A program made the translations under genes and the position numbers. Under the pieces are notes generated by a model that saw only the letters and a program-made list of their open reading frames with translations, ran no database searches and was not told the origin of the DNA. This document shows, one piece after another, positions 24,665 to 32,114 of a DNA stretch of 32,176 nucleotides. This DNA is from Bacteroidales bacterium (GTDB taxonomy: Bacteria; Bacteroidota; Bacteroidia; Bacteroidales; P3): contig JAFWZP010000041.1 of assembly GCA_017522255.1 (NCBI GenBank), positions 1 to 32,176 of the forward strand. The letters are read 5' to 3'. Position 1 is the stretch's first letter. The number at the start of each line of letters is the position of its first letter.

Positions 24665-25195
24665 ATGAAAAGATTTTTAATATTAATTATAACCATCCTT
24701 CAGGTATATAGCACATATAGTCAATACTCTGATTTCCTTTATACAAGAATAGTAAGAGATGCTGATTTTATAAAAGAACGGGTTGATAGTATTGACGAAT
24801 ACATAAATGCCAATGAAGTTCCTATCGACAGTGTTTTTGCTACTGTGAATGGTGTATTCGACATTGTTTTTTTTGAACGATATAACTATGGCAATTCAAT
24901 TTATGGAGGTTACATATTTTCACATGAAGCTATTATTTCAAAAGTATATCAGGGTAATATTGTAGAAAGTTATTTTGTATCTTATAATTGGGCAGAACCA
25001 CCATTAAGTTATCCCATACAAATTTCTCGAACTAAAAAAACACTCGAATACATAATGGATACAAAAGATTTTGATTTTAGTTCTTTACATAAGGACGCAG
25101 TTAATCTTATACATAACGATTGTAAAATCATCATTCCCAAAGAAGTAAAAATAATTCCAAATTTCGGAATAAAAAAGGAAGACAATGAAGAATAG
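24665..25195 (+). CDS. Secreted protein of unknown function
   Basis: 176 aa, not recognised. Residues 1-20 (MKRFLILIITILQVYSTYSQ) are a signal peptide with likely cleavage at the glutamine; no lipobox cysteine. The rest is acidic and tyrosine-rich with no obvious motif; the middle (VFDIVFFERYNYGNSIYGGYIFSHEAIIS) looks beta-stranded. It ends in a charged tail (KKEDNEE). The promoter region resembles that of the lipoprotein gene at 23388. The zinc-ribbon gene starts 65 bp after its stop and may be in the same transcript. AT-rich. Confidence 0.7.
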   Translation: MKRFLILIITILQVYSTYSQYSDFLYTRIVRDADFIKERVDSIDEYINANEVPIDSVFATVNGVFDIVFFERYNYGNSIYGGYIFSHEAIISKVYQGNIVESYFVSYNWAEPPLSYPIQISRTKKTLEYIMDTKDFDFSSLHKDAVNLIHNDCKIIIPKEVKIIPNFGIKKEDNEE

Positions 25196-25260
25196 GAATG
25201 TTTTTTATTGGCAATAAACTTATCAACAAATGTTTGGTAGAATACAAACTATTTAGAATT

Positions 25261-25575
25261 ATGATTAAAGATTGTAGAAAAATTTGTCCGGTATGTGGAT
25301 ATGACGATTTGGACGAGGGACCATTTACAGAAGGTGGATATCCTACTTATGAAATATGCCCATGTTGCGGTTTTGAATTTGGATATGACGACGAAGCAGC
25401 TGGATTTTCTTATACTGCTTTTAGAGAGAAATGGATTGCCGGTGGGTTTCGGTGGTTTAGAGAGGAGGAGCAACCAAATAACTGGGATAGACCGATGATG
25501 GAAAAACAACTATCGAATGTAAAGCTGTCAAAGACTAAATCGCGACATGTTGCAAAAAAAATAGATAATATTTAA
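25261..25575 (+). CDS. CPCC-type cysteine-rich zinc-ribbon protein
   Basis: 104 aa from the ATG at 25261; the frame opens at 25198 but the extension lacks conserved residues. Two cysteine pairs, C9-x-x-C12 (CPVCGYD) and C33-P-C35-C36 (CPCCGFEFGYDD), can bind zinc. The order, CPVCGYD, then YEICPCCGFEFGYDD, then FREKWIAGG-x-WF and NNWD, matches the small 'cysteine-rich CPCC' proteins found across bacteria. No defined function; in other genomes such genes occur as orphans in variable loci, and an immunity-like role has been considered (low certainty). The gene ends exactly where the inverted-repeat copy B begins. Confidence 0.75.
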   Translation: MIKDCRKICPVCGYDDLDEGPFTEGGYPTYEICPCCGFEFGYDDEAAGFSYTAFREKWIAGGFRWFREEEQPNNWDRPMMEKQLSNVKLSKTKSRHVAKKIDNI

Positions 25576-25700
25576 GGCGACTTCTAAAAATTGCTTTGCA
25601 TGTGATTTGCGGAATTTTGACTTCGGCGAAGTCAACAACTCCAAAGTTTAAAGAATAATTCTTCTAATTTAATGAAACGTTGAATTTTTAGAAGTTGCCT
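25575..25700. repeat. Dispersed inverted-repeat element, copy B (complete, 126 bp)
   Basis: Terminal inverted repeats AGGCGACTTCTAAAAATT (25575-25592) and AATTTTTAGAAGTTGCCT (25683-25700), 17 of 18 complementary. Inside are a small hairpin GACTTCGGCGAAGTC (25619-25633) and the segment GTTTAAAGAATAATTCTTCT shared with copy A. No ORF. It directly abuts the stop codon of the zinc-ribbon gene and lies 150 bp upstream of sufC. Any target duplication is not obvious. Confidence 0.8.
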
Positions 25701-25758
25701 AAACAAATATATCCTATCTTTCTTTGAAAAAAACGTCTCTCAATTCAATAAAAAAGCG

Positions 25759-25766
25759 TATATTTG
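25759..25766 (+). promoter_or_regulatory. sufC promoter -7 element
   Basis: TATATTTG, followed by CAG, fits TAnnTTTG. It lies 88 bp before the sufC ATG. The region about 20 bp upstream has no clear TTTG. Confidence 0.6.
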
Positions 25767-25853
25767 CAGAAAGTTTATCAATAAAAAGAGTTTCGCAAAA
25801 ACATTTTTATTGCACACTGTGTTAAGTAATTAAATAATAAAATATATAATACT

Positions 25854-26621
25854 ATGTCGTTACTATCGATACGTAATTTGCATGCCTCTATAGGCGATAA
25901 AGAGATATTGAAAGGTGTAAATCTTGAAATAAACAAAGGCGAAGTACATTCAATAATGGGTCCCAATGGCAATGGGAAGAGCACCCTTGCCGCCGTTATA
26001 GCCGGCAACAGCAAGTTCACCGTTACACAAGGTGAGGTTATTTTCAAAGGCAAAAACTTATTGGAAATGCCCATTGATGTGCGTGCCGCCGAAGGTATAT
26101 TTTTAGGTTTTCAATATCCTGTAGAAATACCCGGAGTAAGCATATCTAATTTTATGCGTACTGCAGTCAACGAACAACGCAAATATCGTGGTTTGGATCC
26201 TCTTTCGGCAAGCGAGTTTTTAAAACTGATGGAAGAAAAGAAAAAGGTGGTTGAAATGACAGCCAAACTAGCCAACCGCAGCGTAAACGAAGGTTTTTCG
26301 GGTGGCGAGAAAAAGAAAAATGAAATATTTCAAATGGCTATGCTCGACCCGATAATGTCGTTTTTAGACGAAACCGACTCGGGATTGGACATCGATGCAT
26401 TGCGTATAGTGGCAAATGGAGTAAACAAACTACGCAGTAGCGAAAACGCCATAGTGGTGATAACTCACTACCAACGCCTACTTGACTATATAGTACCGGA
26501 CTTTGTACATGTGCTTTACGAAGGCAAGATAGTAAAATCAGGCTCCAAAGAATTGGCACTCGAACTCGAAGCTAAAGGCTACGAATGGATAAGAGAAGAG
26601 TTGGAAAGCAAGCAAAAATAA
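25854..26621 (+). CDS. sufC: Fe-S cluster assembly ATPase SufC
   Basis: 255-aa ABC-type ATPase that drives the SufBCD scaffold during iron-sulfur cluster assembly in the cytoplasm. Walker A GPNGNGKST at 36-44; signature FSGGEKKKNE with S149-G150-G151; Walker B and D-loop in SFLDETDSGLDIDAL at about 170-184; switch histidine in VVITHYQRL. ETDSGLDIDAL together with SGGEKKKNE is characteristic of SufC. It is first in the visible operon, 8 bp before sufD. Unusually, sufB does not precede it; instead a dispersed repeat and accessory genes do. Confidence 0.97.
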   Translation: MSLLSIRNLHASIGDKEILKGVNLEINKGEVHSIMGPNGNGKSTLAAVIAGNSKFTVTQGEVIFKGKNLLEMPIDVRAAEGIFLGFQYPVEIPGVSISNFMRTAVNEQRKYRGLDPLSASEFLKLMEEKKKVVEMTAKLANRSVNEGFSGGEKKKNEIFQMAMLDPIMSFLDETDSGLDIDALRIVANGVNKLRSSENAIVVITHYQRLLDYIVPDFVHVLYEGKIVKSGSKELALELEAKGYEWIREELESKQK

Positions 26622-26629
26622 CTACAGCT

Positions 26630-27982
26630 ATGGAAAATACTTTAAACTATATAAACACCTCCATTCAAAACCTACAGCCACTTGCAGCCATTGGCGATAA
26701 GCAAACTGCAGCTTGTCAATATTACAATGCTCATGGCATGGCATTTGGCAAAGATGAGGTTTGGAGGTTTGTAGATTTTTCGTCATTTTTAAACGACAAC
26801 CTCGACTTGCCTCAAAGCAACGAAACTCACGACTACGAGTTTACATGTAATATTCCCAACCTCGACACCACTCGCCTCACTTTATTCAACGGATATGTGT
26901 CGGCACACGACAAAATGACCGTTACCGAACAAGGTGTGATAATGGGAAGCTTAAAAGAAGCTTTAAAAATATATCCCGAACTAGTAGCTAAATACTTTGG
27001 TAACTGCTATAAAAAAGACAATAGTTTTTTGGCAAGCAACACTGCTTTGTTTACCGATGGTTTCTTTATATACGTTCCCGACAATGTGTTTATCGAAAGA
27101 CCTATTCAGATATTAGATGTAATAAAATCGCAAACACCACTCTTTTTGCAAACACGAAATCTTATATATGTAGGCAAAAATAGTAGGATAACATTTATAC
27201 ACTGCGATGACTCTTACAACCAAAATCGTAGTTTTTCGAACAACGTTACCGAAATATTCATCGACCGCGACGCTCATGTAGAGCACTACAAGATGCAAAA
27301 CATGAACAACAATTCGGGACTGATGAACCACAACTATATAGCTATGGAACAAGGTGCTTCGTTGCTGTCGAACTCCATATCGCTGAATGGGGGGAACATA
27401 CGCAACCACAACGAAGTGCGTATGCTAGGCGAACACTGCGACACCCAAATGCACGGTTTATACCTTATGGACAAAGAACAACGCATAGACAACTATGTAT
27501 ATGTGGAACATGCTTTTCCGAACTGCACCAGCAACGAGTTGTTTAAAGGTATACTTGACGATAGTGCCCATGCCACTTTCAACGGACACGTGTTGGTATG
27601 CGAACATGCCACCAAAACCGATGCTTCGCAAGCCAACAAAAACATATTGCTTACCGACAAAGCCAAGGTAGACTCCAAGCCATTCCTCGAAATATACAAC
27701 GACGATGTGAAGTGCTCGCACGGCTCCACAATAGGACAACTCGACGAAACAGCACTATTCTATATACGCTCTCGAGGAATAAACGAACGCACTGCTAAAA
27801 CACTTTTGATGTATGCCTTCTGCGACGAAGTAATACAAAAGATAGCCATACCGGCATTGGCCGAACGTTTGTCGGATATGGTAAAAAAACGTTTGCATGG
27901 CGAACTTACAGTGTGCGACGAATGTGCCTTGCACTGCTCGGTTCCCGAATGCAAGTTCGAAATAGATGTAACCAAACTATAG
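26630..27982 (+). CDS. sufD: Fe-S cluster assembly protein SufD
   Basis: 450 aa, scaffold partner of SufB and SufC. Start at the ATG 26630 (MENTLNYINTS), 8 bp after sufC; a longer frame from 26585 would overlap sufC by 37 bp. The C-terminal half has the SufBD beta-helix core (RNLIYVGKNSRITFIHCDDS, FSNNVTEIFIDRDAHVEHYKMQ) and then the conserved region KVDSKPFLEIYNDDVKCSHGSTIGQLDETALFYIRSRGI. It ends with a cysteine tail (VCDECALHCSVPEC), like the CxxCAxHC tail I recall in other Bacteroidota SufD proteins. The HAD gene follows 11 bp later. Confidence 0.95.
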   Translation: MENTLNYINTSIQNLQPLAAIGDKQTAACQYYNAHGMAFGKDEVWRFVDFSSFLNDNLDLPQSNETHDYEFTCNIPNLDTTRLTLFNGYVSAHDKMTVTEQGVIMGSLKEALKIYPELVAKYFGNCYKKDNSFLASNTALFTDGFFIYVPDNVFIERPIQILDVIKSQTPLFLQTRNLIYVGKNSRITFIHCDDSYNQNRSFSNNVTEIFIDRDAHVEHYKMQNMNNNSGLMNHNYIAMEQGASLLSNSISLNGGNIRNHNEVRMLGEHCDTQMHGLYLMDKEQRIDNYVYVEHAFPNCTSNELFKGILDDSAHATFNGHVLVCEHATKTDASQANKNILLTDKAKVDSKPFLEIYNDDVKCSHGSTIGQLDETALFYIRSRGINERTAKTLLMYAFCDEVIQKIAIPALAERLSDMVKKRLHGELTVCDECALHCSVPECKFEIDVTKL

Positions 27983-27993
27983 GCAACTCAAAC

Positions 27994-28644
27994 ATGATCA
28001 AAAATATTATATTCGACCTATGCGGACCTATCATCACCATCGATTTGGGTTTGATGAACAACAAATTCTTCGACTTTGGTGTTAAAGGCATCGACAACCC
28101 CTACAAAGCATTGTACAAAGCCGGTGTTACCAAGGAATTTGAACAAAATCAAATAACACCTGATGAGTTTTGCGACAAGGTCCGCATGGTGTTGAACACT
28201 CCACTGACCGACGTACAAATAGTGGAAGCATGGAACACACTTGTGGTGGAAGCTCCCAAACACCATGCTGACTTGTTGAAACGTCTATCAAAAAAATACA
28301 ACTTATATCTGCTTAGCAACAGCGACGTAATAAACGCAGAATACTTTCGCGACTATGTAGGTCAAGCCATGGGGCATGACTTGTTTGGCTCCACATTCCG
28401 CAAGGTATTCTTTTCGTGCGACCTTGTACTTCGCAAGCCCAACCCGGCAGTTTTCCAAACCATATTAGTTAAAGAGAAACTGAAAGCAAACGAGACTTTG
28501 CTTATCGACGACTGCAAAAAACATACCGAAGGAGCATCGTTTGCCGGACTCAACACTATATGGCTCGAGAAAGGCAAAGACATATCGGAGCTATTCGACT
28601 CCGACGGCAATGTAATTTACACTGCAACTTCGCCCTTGATGTGA
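27994..28644 (+). CDS. HAD-superfamily hydrolase (subfamily IA-like)
   Basis: 216 aa, a cytoplasmic phosphatase of the haloacid dehalogenase superfamily. Motif I is IIFDLCGPI with nucleophile D8; the usual second aspartate is replaced by C10, as in 'DLGG'-type members. The alpha-helical cap fills about residues 20-90. Motif II is LLSNSD (S108 or S110), motif III K148 in LRKPNP, motif IV the acidic pair D172-D173 in LLIDDC. YihX-like sugar-phosphate phosphatases have this layout; substrate unknown. Start at ATG 27994, 11 bp after sufD, so probably co-transcribed. Its 3' end overlaps the convergent thyA gene by 28 bp. Confidence 0.88.
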   Translation: MIKNIIFDLCGPIITIDLGLMNNKFFDFGVKGIDNPYKALYKAGVTKEFEQNQITPDEFCDKVRMVLNTPLTDVQIVEAWNTLVVEAPKHHADLLKRLSKKYNLYLLSNSDVINAEYFRDYVGQAMGHDLFGSTFRKVFFSCDLVLRKPNPAVFQTILVKEKLKANETLLIDDCKKHTEGASFAGLNTIWLEKGKDISELFDSDGNVIYTATSPLM

Positions 28645-29411
28645 GGATGAGGATCGTAGCCTTCGAGTTGAAAATCGTCGTAATCGAAACTGAAAATATC
28701 TTTCTTTTCCGGATTAAGTTTCATAATAGGCAACTTACGAGGCTCACGAGTGAGTTGCAATTTCACTTGTTCGATATGATTGCTATAGATATGAGCATCG
28801 CCCAAAGTGTGGATAAACTCGCCATACTGTAAACCACATGCTTGTGCTATCATCATGGTAAACAAGGCATACGAAGCTATATTAAACGGCACTCCCAAGA
28901 ATATATCGGCCGAACGTTGATACAACTGACACGACAACTTGCCATTGGCTACATAAAACTGAAACAATATATGACATGGAGGTAAAGCCATCTTGTCTAT
29001 TTCGCCCACATTCCACGCACATACCAGCAGTCTACGCGAATCGGGGTTGGTTTTTATCTGGTTTATTAATTCTGTTATTTGGTCTACGGCACCACCGTCG
29101 GCAGTGGCCCAACTACGCCATTGCTTACCATATATGGGTCCAAGGTCGCCATTGGCATCGGCCCACTCGTCCCATATTGTTACCTTATGATCGTGCAAAT
29201 ATTTAATATTAGTATCACCTTTCAAGAACCATAGCAGTTCGTATATTATCGAACGCAAATGTAGTTTTTTGGTAGTCAGCAATGGGAAACCTTCGTTTAA
29301 ATCAAAACGCATTTGATAGCCAAACACGCTTTGAGTTCCCGTGCCTGTGCGGTCGGCTTTGGTGTTGCCATTGGCCAATACATGTTCCAAAAGTTGTAAA
29401 TACTGTTTCAT
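28617..29411 (-). CDS. thyA: Thymidylate synthase
   Basis: Converts dUMP to dTMP with methylene-tetrahydrofolate in the cytoplasm. 264 aa, the same length as the Escherichia coli enzyme, with C146 in [12 protein letters not shown] as catalytic nucleophile; [17 protein letters not shown] and [11 protein letters not shown] bind dUMP; N-terminal [11 protein letters not shown] and the C-terminal tail ending in KGEVAV are intact. The gene is monocistronic; folA, often paired with it, is not adjacent. The last 28 bp overlap the convergent HAD gene. -7 element TATCTTTG at 29473-29466. Confidence 0.97.
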   Translation of the reverse strand: MKQYLQLLEHVLANGNTKADRTGTGTQSVFGYQMRFDLNEGFPLLTTKKLHLRSIIYELLWFLKGDTNIKYLHDHKVTIWDEWADANGDLGPIYGKQWRSWATADGGAVDQITELINQIKTNPDSRRLLVCAWNVGEIDKMALPPCHILFQFYVANGKLSCQLYQRSADIFLGVPFNIASYALFTMMIAQACGLQYGEFIHTLGDAHIYSNHIEQVKLQLTREPRKLPIMKLNPEKKDIFSFDYDDFQLEGYDPHPHIKGEVAV

Positions 29412-29465
29412 ATTGCACTGTTATTTATAATATTATCGTATATTAGTTATTGTTATTTCGAAATG

Positions 29466-29473
29466 CAAAGATA
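29466..29473 (-). promoter_or_regulatory. thyA promoter -7 element
   Basis: The minus strand reads TATCTTTGCATTTCG, matching TAnnTTTG, 54 bp before the thyA ATG. Confidence 0.6.
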
Positions 29474-29496
29474 GTTATTTTTATTGATAAAAAAAA

Positions 29497-29520
29497 GAGG
29501 GCAACTATTTTGTTGTCCTC
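29497..29520 (-). terminator. Terminator of the S9 peptidase gene
   Basis: GAGGGCAAC (29497-29505) with GTTGTCCTC (29512-29520) around a 6-nt loop; one A-C mismatch on the minus strand (G-U on the plus). The minus-strand transcript then reads eight U. It lies about 40 bp after the peptidase stop. Confidence 0.8.
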
Positions 29521-29561
29521 TTTTTGTTTTATATCGTAGCTTCGAGCCTAAGTATTCGATG

Positions 29562-31661
29562 CTACTTTTTAAGCCATTTGTCGAACCAATCGATAAAGTT
29601 TCGATGCCACAACACACTGTTTTGCGGTTGAAGAACCCAGTGGTTTTCGTCGGGGAAATATAGGTAACGAGCCGGCACACCACGCAATACGGCAGCATTG
29701 TAAGCAGCCATACCTTGCGATGCCACTATACGATAATCCAGTTCGCCATGTATCACACATATCGGAGTGTTCCAGTTTTGGATAAATTTGTGAGGCGAGT
29801 TGGCATAGCTACGTTGAGCAGTGGCATTGGTTTTGTCCCAATAAGGGCCACCCAAATCCCAGTTTACGAACCACATTTCTTCGGTTTCGCAGTATTGTTG
29901 TTCTAAGTTAAACATACCATTGTGAGCCAAGAAGGCTTTGAAACGGTTTTGGTGATTACCTGCCAACCAATATACCGAGAAAGCACCATAGCTGGCACCG
30001 CAAGCACCCACGCGGTTTTCGTCGATATTGGGGTGTTGTTTGGCAATGATGTCATACGACTGCATATAGTCTTTCATGTTTTGTCCACCATAGTCGCCGC
30101 TTATTTGTTCGTTCCATTTGGTACCAAAACCGGGAACGCCGTGGCGGTTTGGAGCTATCACAAAGTAGCCTGCACCCGACATTATTTGGAAGTTCCAACG
30201 TGTCGACCAGAATTGGCTTACCATATCTTGAGGTCCGCCTTGGCAGAACAATAGTGCAGGATATGTTTTGGTGCTGTCGAAGTTGTAAGGATATACCACC
30301 CAAACAAGCATATCTTCGCCATTGGTGGTTTTTATCCAACGTTCTTCCACCTTACCCATGTTCACCTTGCTCAATACGTCGGTGTTGATAGCCGATATTT
30401 GTTGTCCTTGTGCTTTTTCGCCATTGATGTCGTAAACAAATATTTCGGCTGGACGCGACATCGACACTTCTTGTGTATATATCTTGTCGCCTTTTATTTC
30501 GAAGGCGTTGATGTCGTGTAGGTCTTTGGTAACTTGTCTGAAACTTTGGTCGGCAAAGTTGTAAACAAATATTTCGCGAGTACCCATAAACGGGCTTATG
30601 AAATATATCTTGCTGTCGTCGTCGCTCCAAGCATAGCTGTAGCATGTTTGGTCGAGGTTGGCAGTAAGGTCTTTGCGTTCGCCGCTTTCGAGGTCGTATA
30701 GCATTATGCGTTGCTTATCCGATTCGTATCCGTCGTGTTCCATGCTTTCCCATACTATGTATTTGCCGTTGTTCGAAAATACAGGATTTTGGTCGTAGCC
30801 CATTATTCCTTGACTGATGTTTTGCACTGTTTTGTCGGCGATGTTGTATAGGTATATATCCGAGTTGGTAGATAGCGAGTATTCTTTACCCACCTTTTTG
30901 CGACAAGTGTATGCTATTGTTTTGCCATCGGGCGAAAAAGCCACTTGTTCCAAACCGCCCCATGGACGCATAGGACATTCAAAAGGTTCGCCTTCCAACA
31001 CGTCGATACCTTTTTCTATTTTAGTTTCGTTGAAATCGGCAAGATATATATGAGGAATGGCATCAACCCATTCGTCCCAATGGCGATACATCAAGTCTTC
31101 GTTTATGCGACCTGTGGCTGATTCCAATCCTTCGTATAGCTTGGCAATATCAGCAGGTTTTTCTTTGGCAATGGTGGCGGTGTATATCACCTTGCTATGG
31201 TCCGGCGAAAGCATAAAGCCTTCTATTCCGCCTTCGATATCGGATATCTGCTTTTCGTTTTTGCCGTCCACGCCGATAGTAAACATCTGAGCACCATTTT
31301 GTGTGCCGCGTGCAAAGGCTATAGTTCCATCGTTGAGCCATACGGGGTTAAACTCGCTCTTGGCCGAAGTGGTTATCTGTTTTACGTTGGCACCATCGGC
31401 ATCCATCACATACAGCTCGGCATTGCCTTTGTTTTTGTCCACATTGTAATATGTAACCGTGTAGGCTATCTTCGAGCCGTCGGGCGAGAGTGCAGCTTCG
31501 CCCATTTTGCCCATACCCCACATCACTTCGGGAGTGAAACGACCATCGGTAACTTGCACATCGGTTTTGCCTATTATCTCGTCGGCAGTGGTTGCTTGTT
31601 TTACCTTGCAACCGCTCATCAGCATCAAAAACGATGCCAAACTAAGAATTACTTTTTTCAT
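29562..31661 (-). CDS. S9-family prolyl-oligopeptidase-type peptidase (lipoprotein)
   Basis: 699 aa from the ATG at 31661 (MKKVILSLAS); an upstream extension to 31823 runs through the promoter and is rejected. Signal peptide with lipobox LMSGC (C18). Residues about 35-430 show WD40-like beta-propeller repeats (AALSPDGSKIAYT, QVAFSPDGKTIAYTCRKK, YSYAWSDDDSKIYF). The C-terminal alpha/beta-hydrolase domain has S557 in GASYGAF, D642 in HGELDYRI and H674 in DENHWV, a complete triad. Layout fits DPP5/acylaminoacyl-peptidase-like S9C enzymes that release dipeptides in the periplasm of Bacteroidota; exact specificity is inference. Monocistronic with its own promoter and terminator. Confidence 0.93.
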   Translation of the reverse strand: MKKVILSLASFLMLMSGCKVKQATTADEIIGKTDVQVTDGRFTPEVMWGMGKMGEAALSPDGSKIAYTVTYYNVDKNKGNAELYVMDADGANVKQITTSAKSEFNPVWLNDGTIAFARGTQNGAQMFTIGVDGKNEKQISDIEGGIEGFMLSPDHSKVIYTATIAKEKPADIAKLYEGLESATGRINEDLMYRHWDEWVDAIPHIYLADFNETKIEKGIDVLEGEPFECPMRPWGGLEQVAFSPDGKTIAYTCRKKVGKEYSLSTNSDIYLYNIADKTVQNISQGIMGYDQNPVFSNNGKYIVWESMEHDGYESDKQRIMLYDLESGERKDLTANLDQTCYSYAWSDDDSKIYFISPFMGTREIFVYNFADQSFRQVTKDLHDINAFEIKGDKIYTQEVSMSRPAEIFVYDINGEKAQGQQISAINTDVLSKVNMGKVEERWIKTTNGEDMLVWVVYPYNFDSTKTYPALLFCQGGPQDMVSQFWSTRWNFQIMSGAGYFVIAPNRHGVPGFGTKWNEQISGDYGGQNMKDYMQSYDIIAKQHPNIDENRVGACGASYGAFSVYWLAGNHQNRFKAFLAHNGMFNLEQQYCETEEMWFVNWDLGGPYWDKTNATAQRSYANSPHKFIQNWNTPICVIHGELDYRIVASQGMAAYNAAVLRGVPARYLYFPDENHWVLQPQNSVLWHRNFIDWFDKWLKK

Positions 31662-31737
31662 TTGTATATCTATTAATAATTTGTATTCAAACACATTATA
31701 TCGAATATCCACATTATTTGATTGGATAAAGCATTTG

Positions 31738-31745
31738 CAAAAATA
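31738..31745 (-). promoter_or_regulatory. S9 peptidase promoter -7 element
   Basis: The minus strand reads TATTTTTGCAAATGC, matching TAnnTTTG, 76 bp before the ATG. Confidence 0.5.
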
Positions 31746-31801
31746 CGATTTTTTTTTCAAAAGTTTGCCACACTGCCAACAAAAATAGTGCAAAAGATTG
31801 T

Positions 31802-31889
31802 AGGCAACTTCTAAAAATTCCACGTTCCGAGCAAGTGTTCTTTTTTTTTATAAGAACTTTTGCGTTGTTGACTTCGTCGAAATTGCCTA
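31802..31889. repeat. Dispersed inverted-repeat element, copy D (88 bp)
   Basis: Left end AGGCAACTTCTAAAAATT (31802-31819) continues CCACGTT, exactly the complement of the end of copy A. The right arm is degenerate, keeping AAATTGCCT (31881-31889), but the adjoining GACTTCGTCGAA recalls the internal hairpin of copy B. A 9-T run and AAGAACTTTTGCGTT match copy A's interior in reverse. Confidence 0.7.
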
Positions 31890-31941
31890 TACATATTTCC
31901 CGGCTAATCCGTGCGTTGTTCGCAATTGATGGTAAACAAAC

Positions 31942-32004
31942 TTCGAGAGTGATAGTCGAAAGAGTTCGAGAGTGATAGTCGACAAACTTCGACTACGATA
32001 GTTT
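31942..32004. repeat. 23-bp tandem array
   Basis: Units start at 31942, 31965 and 31988. The first two share TTCGAGAGTGATAGTCGA exactly; the third (TTCGACTACGATAG) is diverged. TTCGA...TCGA(A) gives each unit a palindromic frame. Confidence 0.75.
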
Positions 32005-32048
32005 CCTCTCGCCGAGAGGGAACCCTCCTCTCGGCGCAGGGCAAACGC
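32005..32048. repeat. Two 22-bp units with CCTCTCG word
   Basis: CCTCTCGCCGAGAGG begins at 32005 and a diverged copy, CCTCTCGGCG, at 32027, exactly 22 bp later. The first is a 7-bp inverted pair around one base. It follows the 23-bp array without a gap. Confidence 0.55.
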
Positions 32049-32114
32049 ACCACTTCAAATTTTTATAGAATAAAATAAATAAAATCTCGTTAGTTATAAA
32101 CTAATTGAGAAAAA

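Noticed and set aside
31662-31823. N-terminal extension of the S9 peptidase.
   Set aside because: It covers the promoter element and would hide a good lipoprotein signal peptide that begins at 31661.
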